Source: JBFHKO01 sp041595355
GTDB taxonomy: Bacteria; Pseudomonadota; Gammaproteobacteria; Enterobacterales; Aeromonadaceae
Length of the DNA stretch: 15,166 nucleotides
Direction of reading: 5' to 3'
Assembly: GCA_041595355.1 (NCBI GenBank)
Contig: JBFHKO010000035.1
Coordinates: forward strand, 1 to 15,166
A program made the position numbers and the translations under genes. Below, piece after piece: positions 6,978 to 14,081 of this stretch. Positions within the stretch are counted from its first letter, which is position 1. Every line of letters begins with the position of its first letter. Under the pieces are notes generated by a model. The model had not been told where the DNA came from and did not search any database. It was given only the letters and a program-made list of their open reading frames with translations.

Positions 6978-8540
6978 TCAGGCCCGGCTGGCCTGGCTCA
7001 ACAACGTCGCCATCACCTCCCGGTTGCCATTCGAGGCATCGGCATCCAGGCCATAGATATCGTCCCGGAATTGCAACCAGCCCTCGTCATCCAGCCAGCT
7101 GCGCCAATAGACCATGCGAATGGGCACCGACTGGCGCAGGGGTAGCCATTTGGTCTTGGTCTCCTGCAGTATCTGCTCCACCCGCTCCGGACTCCAGCGC
7201 GAGCCCTCCAGCAACAGGGCGGCAAATTCCGGAGCCCGCTCGACTCGCACGCAACCGGAGCTGATGGTGCGCTTGTCCGCCTCGAACAGGCGGTGGCTTG
7301 GCGTGGCATGCAGGTAGATGGCTTCATTGTTGGGCAGGTAGAACTTGTAACGCCCCAGGGCATTATGATCGCCGGGTCGCTGACGCAACTGATAAGGGAA
7401 GCCATCACGCAGCGCCGCCGGCATGGCGATGCTCAGCGGATCGACTGCAACCCCCTGGTAATTCAAAATATCGAACTGCTCTTTCTGCAGATAAGCGGGA
7501 TCTTTTTCCAGCTTTGGCAATATATCCTTCTGCAGTATGCTGCGCGGCACGCCCCAGGGCGGATTCAGCACCACGCTGGCGATGCGGCTGGAGAGCAGCG
7601 GCGTCTGGCGGGTCAGCTGACCGACAATCACCCGGCTGCTGAATATCTCGGCGCCAGCTTCCATGACCCGCAGCCGGTACTCGGGTAAATTGACCAGCAC
7701 ATAACGCGGCCCATCGGGGATGGGGATGTCGCGCCGCAACAGGCTGCGCGCCAGGATCACCGCCCGCGACTGGGGGGAGACCCGCAGCCAGCTCAGGGTC
7801 CGCGGACCTATGACACCATCATCCTGCAGGCCGTGACGACGCTGAAAGTGACGAATGATCGGCTCCAGTTCATAGCTGTACAGCTCATCGGTCGGCTCCT
7901 GGCCCGGCTCGAGATCACCGAGCCGCTCCAGCAGCAACTTGATCCTGGACATGGCAGGATGCGACTCGCCAGGGTGCAGCAACAGGCTCGGCAGGCCTCG
8001 CTCCCAGGGCTGGCGCCGGGCCTCGGCCAGCAAGGCGTGCAGCTGCTGACGGGTCTCCAGATAGCGCGGCACGGCGGGCCGCATGGCACTCACATGGGTC
8101 CATAGGGAGCCACCCAGCAGGGCCTGGCGGTAGGCGTCACGCTCCGCCTCTGAGGCGGAGAAATCAAGCTGGTCGAGACGGATGCGCTCGCGGCTATCCC
8201 AGTCCAGCGCATGCCAGCGCTGACGGAACACCTTCAGGGTCAGGTAGAGCTCGGCATAGAAGGCGGGGGAGCGGGCCGTTTGTCCATCGCGGCTCAGCCG
8301 CAGCCAGAGACGATTGAACAGCGGATGCACATCCGCCAGCGCCAGCTCCAGCAGTTGCTGGGCCAGCTCGTCGCGGCTGGCCCGATCCGGCAGGCGCCAC
8401 TGCTCGCTGTCCACATCCAGCGCGGCTATTCTGGCTTGCGCTGTGCGCGGCAGGAGTTGGCCGGACACCCCCTCCTGCGCCCAGGCCAGGGGCCCCCAAC
8501 AGCACAGCATGACAGCCACCAACCGATACAGCCAACCCAT
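6978..8540 (-). CDS. ldtD: L,D-transpeptidase of the LdtD/YcbB type
   Basis: Periplasmic enzyme that makes 3-3 (mDAP-mDAP) cross-links in peptidoglycan, bypassing penicillin-binding proteins. At 520 aa it is shorter than E. coli LdtD (615 aa). Layout: signal peptide (about 1-21, ending in LAWAQE), a long helical scaffold domain (about 30-215), a peptidoglycan-binding repeat (about 226-256, IIRHFQRRHGLQDDGVIGPRTL), and a YkuD catalytic domain (about 279-440) with H411 and the catalytic C430 in RTISSGCVRVE. The stretch after LNPPWGVPRSI (326-335) corresponds to the capping loop region of this subfamily. A strong GGAGGAG ribosome site stands seven bases before the ATG. Adjacent to mepK as in E. 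coli, so the maker and the cutter of the same bond are neighbours. TTGACA on the minus strand near 8704-8709 is a possible -35 without a good -10. Confidence 0.93.
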   Translation of the reverse strand: MGWLYRLVAVMLCCWGPLAWAQEGVSGQLLPRTAQARIAALDVDSEQWRLPDRASRDELAQQLLELALADVHPLFNRLWLRLSRDGQTARSPAFYAELYLTLKVFRQRWHALDWDSRERIRLDQLDFSASEAERDAYRQALLGGSLWTHVSAMRPAVPRYLETRQQLHALLAEARRQPWERGLPSLLLHPGESHPAMSRIKLLLERLGDLEPGQEPTDELYSYELEPIIRHFQRRHGLQDDGVIGPRTLSWLRVSPQSRAVILARSLLRRDIPIPDGPRYVLVNLPEYRLRVMEAGAEIFSSRVIVGQLTRQTPLLSSRIASVVLNPPWGVPRSILQKDILPKLEKDPAYLQKEQFDILNYQGVAVDPLSIAMPAALRDGFPYQLRQRPGDHNALGRYKFYLPNNEAIYLHATPSHRLFEADKRTISSGCVRVERAPEFAALLLEGSRWSPERVEQILQETKTKWLPLRQSVPIRMVYWRSWLDDEGWLQFRDDIYGLDADASNGNREVMATLLSQASRA

Positions 8541-8739
8541 ACACCTGCTCCTCCGAGATCACCCGCACCCCACGACCCGGCCCGATTCATCCGGCGATGG
8601 ATCCGGCCTCTTGCGCGCCACCCTCAAGAGATAAGGCAACAGACGGGGATATACGTTCGAAAATAGTCATTAAAGTGGCAATGTCTCGCCTTGAGCCCCG
8701 GCTTGTCAACCCGGATGGCCGGAACCGGACGCCTGCGCG

Positions 8740-9858
8740 TCAGTGGCCGCGGCGCAGCAACACGGCGCCGGCCGTACACCCTGCGCCAAACAGCAGCAGA
8801 GCCCCCTGTTGTCCTGGCGCCAGAGCCGCCTTGGTGGCATGAAATGCCATCAACGGGCCGGCGGCACCGGTATCGGCATAGCGGTCCAACAGCACGGGCC
8901 AGCGCTCGGCATCGAAGTCGCCCTCCAGGGCGGTGGCCACCGCCCGATGAAATGGCAGGCTGACCTGCTGCAACCAGACGAGGGACAACTGCCGGGCCGG
9001 CATGCCCGTCTCCTGCAGGAACGCGCGCCAATGCTCGACCAGCCAGGGCAGCAGCCCCTCCGGCAGCGCCTCGGCGCCCTGAACATGCAGCTTGTCCGGC
9101 AGGTACTGAAGCTCGGGGCGGGTGCGGTTCAGGTAGCCGAAATTGGTGCGCATGCGGGGGTCGTAGCGGGTCCACAGCCGGTTGGCCAGCAGCTCCATGG
9201 CCCCGGGAGGCAGCGTCTCCACCGACTCCAGCACCAGGGCGGCTGCGCCATCGCCAAAGCGGAAATGGGTGTCCCGATCCCGAAAGTTGAGCTGTGCCGA
9301 ATTGATCTCCGGACAGACAATCAAGGCTCGGCGCGCCTGACCGGCCGCCAGCATCAGCTCCGCCTGGGCGATGGCGAAGGCGGCGGAGCTTCCCGCCATG
9401 TGCACATCATAGGCGATGCCGCCGGCCCCCAGCAGCGATTGCAGCTCGATGGCCGGTGACGGATAGGCGCGCTCGCCATGGGTCGAGGCCACGATCAGCA
9501 GATCAAGCTGCGCCGCCTGCAGCTGCGCCTCCTGCAAGGCCGCCTGCACCGCCGGCCAGGCCAACTCCAGGCTGAGGCTGGGTTTTTCATCTGCCCGAGG
9601 CGGCAACAGCGGCTGCATCACCTCGGCATCCAGCAGGCCCTGGCGGGTCACGAAATGGCGATGACGGATGCCGGAAACCTGTTCGATGAACTCGCAGCTG
9701 GTCGGCTCCAGTGCCGGAATTTGCCCCGCCTCTATGGCCGGCAGGTTCTCTTCGTTGTAGCGCGCCACATAGTCATTAAAGACCTTGACCAGCTGCGCAT
9801 TGCCGACGCCATGGGTCGGCACATGCACACCGGAGCCCGTGATCACCCGCTTGGACAT
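8740..9858 (-). CDS. Beta-ketoacyl-ACP synthase III-like protein with altered catalytic triad
   Basis: Thiolase-fold protein of the KAS III (FabH-like) family, which normally condenses acyl-CoA with malonyl-ACP. Family marks: ITGSGVHVPTHGV near the N-terminus, SGIRHRHFV (62-70), DLLIVASTHGERAYPSPA (119-136), FGDGAAALVLE (201-211) and the C-terminal LLLFGAGCTAGAVLLR (355-369). Aligned by eye to E. coli FabH, the catalytic Cys of DVNAACSG is G156 (DVHMAGSS), the His of HQANLRI is Q297 (QQVSLPF), and the Asn of HGNTSAAS is D329 (YADTGAAG). All three were checked on the DNA (9391-9393, 8968-8970, 8872-8874), and the frame is intact over 372 codons. The start at 9858 has AAGGG seven bases upstream; a longer frame to 9933 is less likely. 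Either a pseudoenzyme or an enzyme with unusual chemistry; substrate unknown. Divergent from cysK; ldtD follows 200 bases later. Confidence 0.85.
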   Translation of the reverse strand: MSKRVITGSGVHVPTHGVGNAQLVKVFNDYVARYNEENLPAIEAGQIPALEPTSCEFIEQVSGIRHRHFVTRQGLLDAEVMQPLLPPRADEKPSLSLELAWPAVQAALQEAQLQAAQLDLLIVASTHGERAYPSPAIELQSLLGAGGIAYDVHMAGSSAAFAIAQAELMLAAGQARRALIVCPEINSAQLNFRDRDTHFRFGDGAAALVLESVETLPPGAMELLANRLWTRYDPRMRTNFGYLNRTRPELQYLPDKLHVQGAEALPEGLLPWLVEHWRAFLQETGMPARQLSLVWLQQVSLPFHRAVATALEGDFDAERWPVLLDRYADTGAAGPLMAFHATKAALAPGQQGALLLFGAGCTAGAVLLRRGH

Positions 9859-9971
9859 GCAGATACCCTTATCATCAAGCTCACCAGGGAGCGGAGGAAA
9901 TGGCCCTCGCTGGCATGGTTGCCGCAAGGCCATGAAGTCAATGGCTGGATCGCCGAATTTGAATATAGATT

Positions 9972-10001
9972 ACATATCATTCGATAACATATCGTTATAA
10001 C
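9972..10001. promoter_or_regulatory. Direct and inverted repeats in the KAS-like/cysK divergent promoter
   Basis: ACATATC occurs twice, 15 bases apart (9972-9978 and 9987-9993), each followed by (A/G)TT. The second copy is inside an inverted repeat ATAAC-ATATC-GTTAT (9984-9998 region). The repeats lie about 30-50 bases upstream of a possible cysK -10 (TATCAT, 10028-10033) that lacks a -35, as expected for an activator-dependent promoter. CysB is the natural candidate from the E. coli cysK precedent, but its consensus is too loose to confirm. Confidence 0.4.
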
Positions 10002-10074
10002 AAAACATCACTTCCGCTCCAGGCTTTTATCATTATTCTTAACCCCATCTGCGCAAGAACATAGGGAAAGCGTC

Positions 10075-11043
10075 ATGAGCAAGGTGTACGAAGATAACTC
10101 GCTGACCATTGGCAATACCCCGCTGGTCAAACTCAACCGGGTCAGCCAGGGCCGCGTGCTGGCCAAGGTGGAAAGCCGTAACCCCAGCTTCAGCGTCAAG
10201 TGCCGCATCGGCGCCAACATGATCTGGGAAGCCGAGAAGCAGGGGTTGCTGGGCCCGGGCAAGGAGATCATCGAGCCGACCAGTGGCAACACCGGTATCG
10301 CCCTCGCCTTCGTCGCCGCCTCCCGGGGCTATCCCATCACCCTCACCATGCCGGCCACCATGAGCCTGGAGCGACGTAAGCTGCTGCGCGCCCTGGGCGC
10401 CAACCTGGTGCTGACCGAAGGTCCGTTGGGCATGAAGGGCTCCATCGCCAAGGCCGAAGAGATCCGCGACTCGGCTCCCGATCGCTATGTGCTGCTGCAG
10501 CAGTTCAACAACCCGGCCAACCCGGCCATCCACGAGCAGACCACAGGCCCCGAGATCTGGAATGATACCGATGGTGAAGTGGATGTGTTCGTGGCCGGAG
10601 TGGGCACCGGCGGCACCATCACAGGGGTATCCCGCTACATCAAGCAGACCAAGGGCAAGGCCATTCTCAGCGTGGCCGTCGAGCCCGAAGAGTCGCCGGT
10701 CATTAGCCAGAAACTGGCCGGTGCCGAGCTCAAGCCGGGCCCCCACAAGATCCAGGGCATCGGTGCCGGCTTCATTCCCGGTAACCTGGACCTGAGCCTG
10801 GTGGACAGGGTCGAGCGGGTGACCAGCGATGAGGCCGTGGCCATGGCACGCCGTCTGATGGAGGAAGAGGGCATTCTGGCCGGTATCAGCTCCGGTGCCG
10901 CCGTGGTGGCCGCCAACCGCATCGCCGCCCTGCCCGAGTATGCCGACAAGACCATAGTGGTCATACTGCCGAGCTCCGGCGAGCGCTACCTCTCCAGTGT
11001 TCTGTTCCAGGACATTTTTTCGGAGCAGGAGCTGCAGCAGTAA
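10075..11043 (+). CDS. cysK: Cysteine synthase A (O-acetylserine sulfhydrylase)
   Basis: PLP enzyme that makes L-cysteine from O-acetyl-L-serine and sulfide, in the cytosol. At 322 aa it equals the E. coli length. The PLP lysine is K42 (SFSVKCRIG), the substrate loop is PTSGNTG (68-74), the phosphate-binding loop is GVGTGGTITG (175-184), and the base-binding serine lies in GISSGAA (270-276). ILPSSGERYLS (297-307) is also CysK-typical, as against CysM. Ribosome site AGGGA stands about eight bases before the ATG. It sits just upstream of ptsHI-crr as in E. coli, but a strong terminator separates them, so it is its own unit. CysZ supplies the same pathway. Confidence 0.97.
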   Translation: MSKVYEDNSLTIGNTPLVKLNRVSQGRVLAKVESRNPSFSVKCRIGANMIWEAEKQGLLGPGKEIIEPTSGNTGIALAFVAASRGYPITLTMPATMSLERRKLLRALGANLVLTEGPLGMKGSIAKAEEIRDSAPDRYVLLQQFNNPANPAIHEQTTGPEIWNDTDGEVDVFVAGVGTGGTITGVSRYIKQTKGKAILSVAVEPEESPVISQKLAGAELKPGPHKIQGIGAGFIPGNLDLSLVDRVERVTSDEAVAMARRLMEEEGILAGISSGAAVVAANRIAALPEYADKTIVVILPSSGERYLSSVLFQDIFSEQELQQ

Positions 11044-11062
11044 CCCCTGCGTCCATCGCCCC

Positions 11063-11099
11063 CCAAGAGCGCCACTCCGTTGGCGCTCTTGGCATTTTT
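11063..11099 (+). terminator. Intrinsic terminator of cysK
   Basis: A perfect 12-bp stem, CCAAGAGCGCCA (11063-11074) with TGGCGCTCTTGG (11081-11092), six-base loop, then CA and five T. It begins 20 bases after the cysK stop. Confidence 0.92.
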
Positions 11100-11136
11100 C
11101 CGTCTCGCTTTTCGGCCGTTCCGGCAACCGGTTGTC

Positions 11137-11152
11137 TCTGGACGCGATCACA
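11137..11152 (+). promoter_or_regulatory. Possible CRP site upstream of ptsH
   Basis: TCTGG-ACGCGA-TCACA, against the CRP consensus TGTGA-N6-TCACA: the right half is perfect and followed by TTT, the left half matches 3 of 5. In E. coli the pts promoter is CRP-activated. Just downstream is the 13-base dyad CGATGT-A-ACATCG (11158-11170), of unknown use. Confidence 0.35.
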
Positions 11153-11215
11153 TTTTTCGATGTAACATCGCGTAACTGGAGGCCACTTTTTGTTGCCACG
11201 GTAAAATTGTGCCTT

Positions 11216-11243
11216 TTGCATCCACTGCGGACTGAGGCATAAT
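11216..11243 (+). promoter_or_regulatory. Candidate promoter of ptsH-ptsI-crr
   Basis: TTGCAT (11216-11221), a 16-base spacer, then CATAAT (11238-11243, 5 of 6). This would give a leader of about 150 bases before ptsH with no clear hairpin or ORF in it. An alternative -10, TAAAAT (11202-11207), would put the CRP-like site near -70. Which is used cannot be decided by eye. Apart from these sites, the CRP-like site and the dyad, I see nothing else in the 300 bases between the cysK terminator and ptsH. Confidence 0.45.
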
Positions 11244-11400
11244 CCCGGGGCCAGGGACAGCGATTCGACATCGCAAAATAACCAGCACAAGTCCCGGCCA
11301 CGCAGTTCAACCACATTCTGTCAATCAACGTCAATGCATGGTCCCACGCCGGCCTCTGCCCGCACTGTGACCGCAACAATCAACAATGGGGTGTATGTAA

Positions 11401-11658
11401 ATGTTTGAGAAGTCTATCGTAATTACCGCTGAAAATGGTCTGCACACTCGTCCGGCTGCCCAACTGGTGAAAGAAGCCAAAGCCTTCAAGAGCGACATCA
11501 ACATCATCAGCAGCGGCAAGAGCGCCAGCGCCAAGAGCCTGTTCAAGCTGCAAACCCTGGGCCTGACCAAGGGTACCGAAGTGGTCATCCAGGCCATCGG
11601 TGAAGACGAACAGAGCGCCGTCGAGCATCTGATTGCCCTGATCCCCGGCCTGGAATAA
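11401..11658 (+). CDS. ptsH: Phosphocarrier protein HPr
   Basis: Carries the phosphoryl group from enzyme I to the sugar-specific EIIA proteins in the cytosol. Its 85 aa equal E. coli HPr. The phosphorylated histidine is H15 in NGLHTRPAA and the conserved S46 is in SASAKSLFKL. The ribosome site is GGGG about nine bases before the ATG. First gene of ptsH-ptsI-crr. Its TAA stop lies in the loop of a hairpin with a T-tail (11647-11676), so part of the transcripts may end here and yield more HPr than enzyme I. Confidence 0.98.
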   Translation: MFEKSIVITAENGLHTRPAAQLVKEAKAFKSDINIISSGKSASAKSLFKLQTLGLTKGTEVVIQAIGEDEQSAVEHLIALIPGLE

Positions 11659-11676
11659 CTCCAGGCCCCATTTTTT
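11647..11676 (+). terminator. Intercistronic terminator or attenuator between ptsH and ptsI
   Basis: GGCCTGGA (11647-11654), loop ATAAC containing most of the ptsH stop, TCCAGGCC (11660-11667), then CCA and six T (11671-11676). An 8-bp perfect stem with a T-run is a plausible intrinsic terminator, probably partial because ptsI has no evident promoter of its own in the 58 bases between the genes. Confidence 0.7.
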
Positions 11677-11716
11677 CTCCTGGTATCCACTCACTGAGAA
11701 TAAAACAGGTATGGCT

Positions 11717-13429
11717 ATGATCTCTGGTATCTTGGCGTCCCCCGGTATCGCCATCGCGAAAGCGCTTCTTTTGAAAGAAGATGAAATCGTTATCAACGAA
11801 AAGCCCATCAGCGCAGGCCAGGTCGAAAGCGAAATCGCTCGCTTCTTCGACGCCCGCGAGAAGTCTGCCGTGCAACTGGAAGCCATCAAGGTGATGGCCG
11901 GCAAGACCTTCGGTGAAGAGAAAGAGGCCATCTTCGAAGGCCACATTATGCTGCTCGAGGACGAAGAGCTCGAACAGGATATTGTTGCCCTGATCCGTGA
12001 CGAGCAATTCAGCACTGAAAAAGCGATCCATCAGGTCATCGAGCAGTACGCCACCATGATGGCCGAACTGGACGATCCCTATCTGCGCGAGCGGGCTGCC
12101 GACTTCCGTGACATCGGCTCCCGCCTGATCAAGAACGCCCTCGGCATGGACATCGTCAACCTGAGCACCATCGACGAGCAGGTTATCCTGGTCGCCAAGG
12201 ATCTGACCCCCTCCGAGACCGCACAGATCAACCTGAAGTATGTGCTCGGTTTCGTCACCGACATGGGTGGCCGGACCGCCCACACCTCCATCATGGCGCG
12301 CTCCCTGGAGCTGCCGGCCATCGTCGGCACCAACGTCATCACCCAGCAGGTGAAGAGCGGCGACATGCTGGCCGTGGACGCCCTGCACAACCAGGTGGTG
12401 ATCAACCCGACCGAGGCCCAGCTGGCCCAGTTCAAGGCCGCCCAGGAGAAATTCCTGGCCGAGAAGGCTGAACTGTCCAAGCTGAAGGAACTGCCGGCCG
12501 TGACCCAGGATGGCCACGCCGTTGAGCTGTGCGCCAACATCGGCAGCCTGAAGGACATGGACGGTGCCCACCGCAACGGCGCCGAAGGTGTGGGTCTGTA
12601 CCGCACCGAGTTCCTGTTCATGGATCGCGACAGTCTGCCGAGCGAAGTCGAGCAGTACGAAGCCTACAAGGCCGTTGCCGAGTCCATGCCGGAACACCCC
12701 ATCATCATTCGGACCATGGACATCGGCGGTGACAAAGAGCTGCCGTACATGAACTTCCCGAAGGAGATGAACCCCTTCCTGGGCTGGCGTGCCGTGCGGA
12801 TCTTCTTCGACCGCAACGAAATCATGCACACCCAGCTGCGGGCCATTCTGCGCGCCTCCCATCACGGCAAGCTGCGCATCATGTTCCCCATGATCATCTC
12901 CGTCGAGGAGTTCCGCTCCCTGAAGGCGACCCTGGAAACCCTGAAGGCCGAACTGCGGGCCGAAGGCCTGGCGTTCGACGAGAACATCGAAGTGGGTATC
13001 ATGGTCGAGACCCCGGCGGCCGCCGTCATGGCGCGTCACCTGGCCAAGGAAGCCGACTTCTTCAGCATCGGCACCAATGACCTGACCCAGTACACCCTGG
13101 CGGTGGATCGCGGCAACGAGATGATTGCCAAGATGTACAACCCGCTCTCCCCCTCGGTGTTGAACCTCATCAAGCAGGTCATCGATGCCTCCCATGCCGA
13201 AGGCAAGTGGACAGGCATGTGCGGCGAGCTGGCTGGTGATGACCGCGCCACCCTGCTGCTGCTGGGCATGGGCCTGGACGAGTTCTCCATGAGCGCCATT
13301 TCCGTGCCGCGCGTCAAGCAGCTCATCCGTGCCGCCAACTATGCCGAGGCCAAGGCCATGGCAGACAAGGCGCTGGCGGCTGCCACCGTGGCCGAAGTGG
13401 AAGCCATAATGGATTCCTTTGTGAACTAA
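11717..13429 (+). CDS. ptsI: Phosphoenolpyruvate-protein phosphotransferase, enzyme I
   Basis: Takes phosphate from phosphoenolpyruvate and passes it to HPr, the first step of the sugar phosphotransferase system. At 570 aa it is close to E. coli enzyme I (575 aa). The phosphorylated H189 is in GGRTAHTSIMARS. The C-terminal PEP-binding barrel shows R296 (GLYRTEFLFMDRD), R332 (IIRTMDIGGDKELPY), VGIMVETPAA, FFSIGTNDLTQYTLAVDRGN and the active-site C502 in MCGELAGD. I chose the ATG at 11717, which gives the family N-terminus MISGILASPGIA and lies seven bases after ACAGG. The in-frame ATG at 11711 is only one base after that AGG. Second gene of the pts operon. Confidence 0.98.
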   Translation: MISGILASPGIAIAKALLLKEDEIVINEKPISAGQVESEIARFFDAREKSAVQLEAIKVMAGKTFGEEKEAIFEGHIMLLEDEELEQDIVALIRDEQFSTEKAIHQVIEQYATMMAELDDPYLRERAADFRDIGSRLIKNALGMDIVNLSTIDEQVILVAKDLTPSETAQINLKYVLGFVTDMGGRTAHTSIMARSLELPAIVGTNVITQQVKSGDMLAVDALHNQVVINPTEAQLAQFKAAQEKFLAEKAELSKLKELPAVTQDGHAVELCANIGSLKDMDGAHRNGAEGVGLYRTEFLFMDRDSLPSEVEQYEAYKAVAESMPEHPIIIRTMDIGGDKELPYMNFPKEMNPFLGWRAVRIFFDRNEIMHTQLRAILRASHHGKLRIMFPMIISVEEFRSLKATLETLKAELRAEGLAFDENIEVGIMVETPAAAVMARHLAKEADFFSIGTNDLTQYTLAVDRGNEMIAKMYNPLSPSVLNLIKQVIDASHAEGKWTGMCGELAGDDRATLLLLGMGLDEFSMSAISVPRVKQLIRAANYAEAKAMADKALAAATVAEVEAIMDSFVN

Positions 13430-13490
13430 GCCGCCCTCTGATACCATCAGCGAGCACATGGCTTACTAACACCTTTTCAGGAGCACAATA

Positions 13491-14000
13491 ATGGGTTTGT
13501 TCGACAAACTGAAGAAACTGGTGTCAGATGACTCAGCAGACACCGCAGGTTTCGAGATCTTTGCCCCGCTGTCCGGTGAAATCGTCCCCATCGAGGACGT
13601 ACCGGATGTAGTGTTCGCCGAGAAAATCGTTGGCGATGGCATTGCCATCAAGCCAACCGGCGACAAGATGGTGGCCCCCTGTGATGGCACCATCGGCAAA
13701 ATCTTCGAGACCAATCATGCCTTCTCTATCGAGTCCGATAACGGCATCGAGCTGTTCGTGCACTTCGGTATCGATACCGTCGAGCTGAAAGGTGAAGGGT
13801 TCAAGCGTATCGCTCAGGAAGGCCAGAAGGTCAAGAAAGGCGACGTCATCATCGAGTTCGATTTGGCGCTGCTGGAAGCCAAGGCCAAGTCGGTCCTGAC
13901 TCCGGTTGTCATCTCCAACATGGATGACGTCAAGAGCCTGACCAAGCTGACCGGTACCGTGACCCTGGCCGACTCTGCTGTCATGCGTATCAAGAAGTAA
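13491..14000 (+). CDS. crr: PTS glucose-specific component EIIA-Glc
   Basis: Receives phosphate from HPr for glucose uptake and, as the main signal of catabolite control, activates adenylate cyclase or blocks other permeases depending on its phosphorylation state. Length of 169 aa equals E. coli EIIA-Glc. The two active-site histidines are H76 (FETNHAFSIES) and H91 (LFVHFGID), with the family motif PLSGEIVPIEDVPDVVFAEK (26-45). The N-terminus MGLFDKLKKLVSDD keeps the short amphipathic membrane-touching helix. AGGAG stands seven bases before the ATG. Third gene, 61 bases after ptsI, with a two-way terminator behind it. Confidence 0.98.
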   Translation: MGLFDKLKKLVSDDSADTAGFEIFAPLSGEIVPIEDVPDVVFAEKIVGDGIAIKPTGDKMVAPCDGTIGKIFETNHAFSIESDNGIELFVHFGIDTVELKGEGFKRIAQEGQKVKKGDVIIEFDLALLEAKAKSVLTPVVISNMDDVKSLTKLTGTVTLADSAVMRIKK

Positions 14001-14017
14001 GCAGCCCGTCTGCCTAC

Positions 14018-14049
14018 AAAAAGCTCGCCGTGATGGCGAGCTTTTTTTT
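14018..14049 (+). terminator. Bidirectional intrinsic terminator between crr and tesB
   Basis: AAAAAGCTCGCC (14018-14029), loop GTGAT, GGCGAGC plus eight T (14035-14049). The A-run gives a five-T tail for the convergent tesB on the minus strand as well. Confidence 0.93.
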
Positions 14050-14081
14050 GCCTGCATGGCGGGCGCCAGCCCCGCGGCGCA

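Noticed and set aside
8541..8739. 199-base gap between ldtD and the KAS-like gene, checked for a small gene or terminator
   Set aside because: Only a TTGACA on the minus strand and short GC-rich half repeats (CCGG units near 8710-8730) are seen; no clear -10, terminator or small coding frame with a ribosome site.
9859..9933. In-frame 25-codon extension of the KAS-like protein
   Set aside because: The ATG at 9858 has a well-placed AAGGG and begins the typical N-terminal strand; the extension is proline-rich and unlike the family.
10039..11379. 446-codon minus-strand open frame opposite cysK
   Set aside because: Antisense shadow of cysK that also runs through the cysK terminator; no family motifs.
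11585..13459. Very long minus-strand open frame (over 600 codons) opposite ptsI
   Set aside because: It mirrors the ptsI coding strand, is rich in His, Gly, Gln and Val as antisense frames of GC-rich genes are, has no recognisable domain, and ptsI itself is certain.
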